In this document: piece after piece, positions 5,311-6,092 of the stretch
Position numbering within the stretch: the first letter of the stretch is position 1
How the letters are laid out: the number at the start of each line of letters is the position of its first letter
Origin: an uncultured Succinatimonas sp.
GTDB lineage: Bacteria > Pseudomonadota > Gammaproteobacteria > Enterobacterales > Succinivibrionaceae
NCBI GenBank assembly: GCA_900548485.1
Contig: URKL01000114.1
Coordinates: 1-6,092 of the forward strand
Direction: 5' to 3'
Length of the DNA stretch: 6,092 nucleotides
Translations under genes and position numbers: made by a program
Notes under the pieces: generated by a model
What the model saw: the letters and a program-made list of their open reading frames with translations, nothing else
The model's database searches: none
Told to the model about the DNA's origin: nothing

Positions 5311-6092
5311 ATGCGTTTAGACAAATTCACTGCAAAGTTTCAAGAAGCTTTAGCAGATGCGCAATCACTTGCTGTAGGTCACGACAATCAGTTCATCGAA
5401 CCTGAGCATGTCATGTCAGCTTTGCTTGCGCAGGAGGACGGTACGATTAGACCGCTAGTCACCTTAGCCGGTTCAGATCCTAGTGCTTTAAAAATCCTCA
5501 TTGACAAACAAATTGAAAAATTACCACAGGTTAAAGGTGCCGGCGGAGATATGCAAATATCTTCACAGACTGCGCGTCTTTTAAATCAATGTGATGGTTT
5601 AGCCCAAAAAGCAGGAGATAGCTTTATTTCTTCAGAGATGTTTGTTTTAGCTGTTTTTGAGACTAATTCAAACTTAAAAGATATCTTCGAATGCTGTAAT
5701 TTAAAGAAGGATAAGGTTAAAAGTGCATTGGAAAGTATGCGTCAAGGACAAAATGTCAATGATGCTAATGCAGAAAATGCTCGTGGCGCTTTAAAGAAAT
5801 ACTGTATTGATTTAACCGAAAGAGCAGAAAAGGGCAAGCTTGATCCTGTAATTGGTCGTGATGAAGAAATTCGTCGTACTATGCAGGTTTTACAACGCCG
5901 TACTAAAAACAATCCAGTGCTTATCGGTGAACCTGGTGTTGGTAAGACAGCTATTGTTGAAGGTTTAGCTCAACGTATTATCAAGGATGAAGTCCCTGAG
6001 GGCTTACGTAATAAGCGTGTTTTGTCTTTGGATTTAGGCGCCTTAATTGCGGGTGCTAAATATAGAGGAGAATTTGAGGAGCGTCTAAAGTC
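5311..6092 (+). CDS. clpB: ClpB/Hsp104-family AAA+ disaggregase, 5' part only
   Basis: ClpB is a cytoplasmic hexameric ATPase that, with DnaK/DnaJ/GrpE, rescues aggregated proteins after heat stress. The first 260 codons are present and the frame is open at the window end. The N-terminal Clp-N domain ([20 protein letters not shown] onwards, two repeats to about residue 145) is followed by a short linker ([17 protein letters not shown]) and the start of NBD1 ([13 protein letters not shown] near 171-183). Walker A is GEPGVGKT at 206-213, with K212. The pore-loop motif [14 protein letters not shown] ends the window, with Y251 in the pore loop. Numbering equals that of E. coli ClpB throughout, so there are no indels. 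A ClpA or ClpC identity is excluded by the linker and N-domain. Expression is probably from the RpoH promoter just upstream, with possible read-through from pgeF. Confidence 0.97.
   Translation, partial: MRLDKFTAKFQEALADAQSLAVGHDNQFIEPEHVMSALLAQEDGTIRPLVTLAGSDPSALKILIDKQIEKLPQVKGAGGDMQISSQTARLLNQCDGLAQKAGDSFISSEMFVLAVFETNSNLKDIFECCNLKKDKVKSALESMRQGQNVNDANAENARGALKKYCIDLTERAEKGKLDPVIGRDEEIRRTMQVLQRRTKNNPVLIGEPGVGKTAIVEGLAQRIIKDEVPEGLRNKRVLSLDLGALIAGAKYRGEFEERLK

Noticed and set aside
1..6092. A hidden novel system (defence island, CRISPR, mobile element, RNA gene, riboswitch)
   Set aside because: Every substantial open frame is a well-known core gene, gaps are under 110 bases, and no direct repeats, transposase or att-like sequences are visible.

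Overview
This window is an ordinary chromosomal core segment of an AT-rich gammaproteobacterium, densely packed with housekeeping genes of the cell envelope, ribosome modification and protein quality control. The lineage call rests on gene content and order: a divergent bamD | rluD-pgeF-clpB arrangement, a DjlA co-chaperone, and both RluA and RluD. The amgK-murU pair argues against E. coli and its close relatives, which lack this muropeptide salvage route. The AT-rich base composition would fit a host-associated or anaerobic group (Succinivibrionaceae-like, for example), but that is a guess.

Left block (1-1989, + strand): the 3' end of amgK (its start lies outside the window), then murU and djlA, spaced by 1 and 2 bases, so this is almost certainly one operon. 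AmgK and MurU convert recycled MurNAc to MurNAc-1-phosphate and then to UDP-MurNAc, bypassing MurA/MurB. DjlA is a membrane-anchored DnaK co-chaperone. The djlA 3' end overlaps the convergent rluA by 26 bases. A strong intrinsic terminator for the + strand operon lies inside the rluA coding sequence.

Middle block (1964-3431, - strand): bamD, the essential outer-membrane assembly lipoprotein, is followed by rluA. A hairpin with a run of seven U separates them and ends exactly at the rluA ribosome binding site.

Right block (3521-6092, + strand): rluD and pgeF overlap by 17 bases and are probably translationally coupled. They are followed by clpB, which runs off the window and has a clear sigma-32 heat-shock promoter. 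The 89-base bamD/rluD gap holds an AT-rich inverted repeat carrying a TATAAT box on each strand.

No mobile element, CRISPR array, RNA gene or defence system was found, and there is no gene-free stretch over about 110 bases. I do not see a previously undescribed system. The points worth a second look are regulatory: terminators and hairpins that share bases with coding sequence, overlapping promoters, and an inverted repeat spanning the clpB promoter and ribosome binding site.
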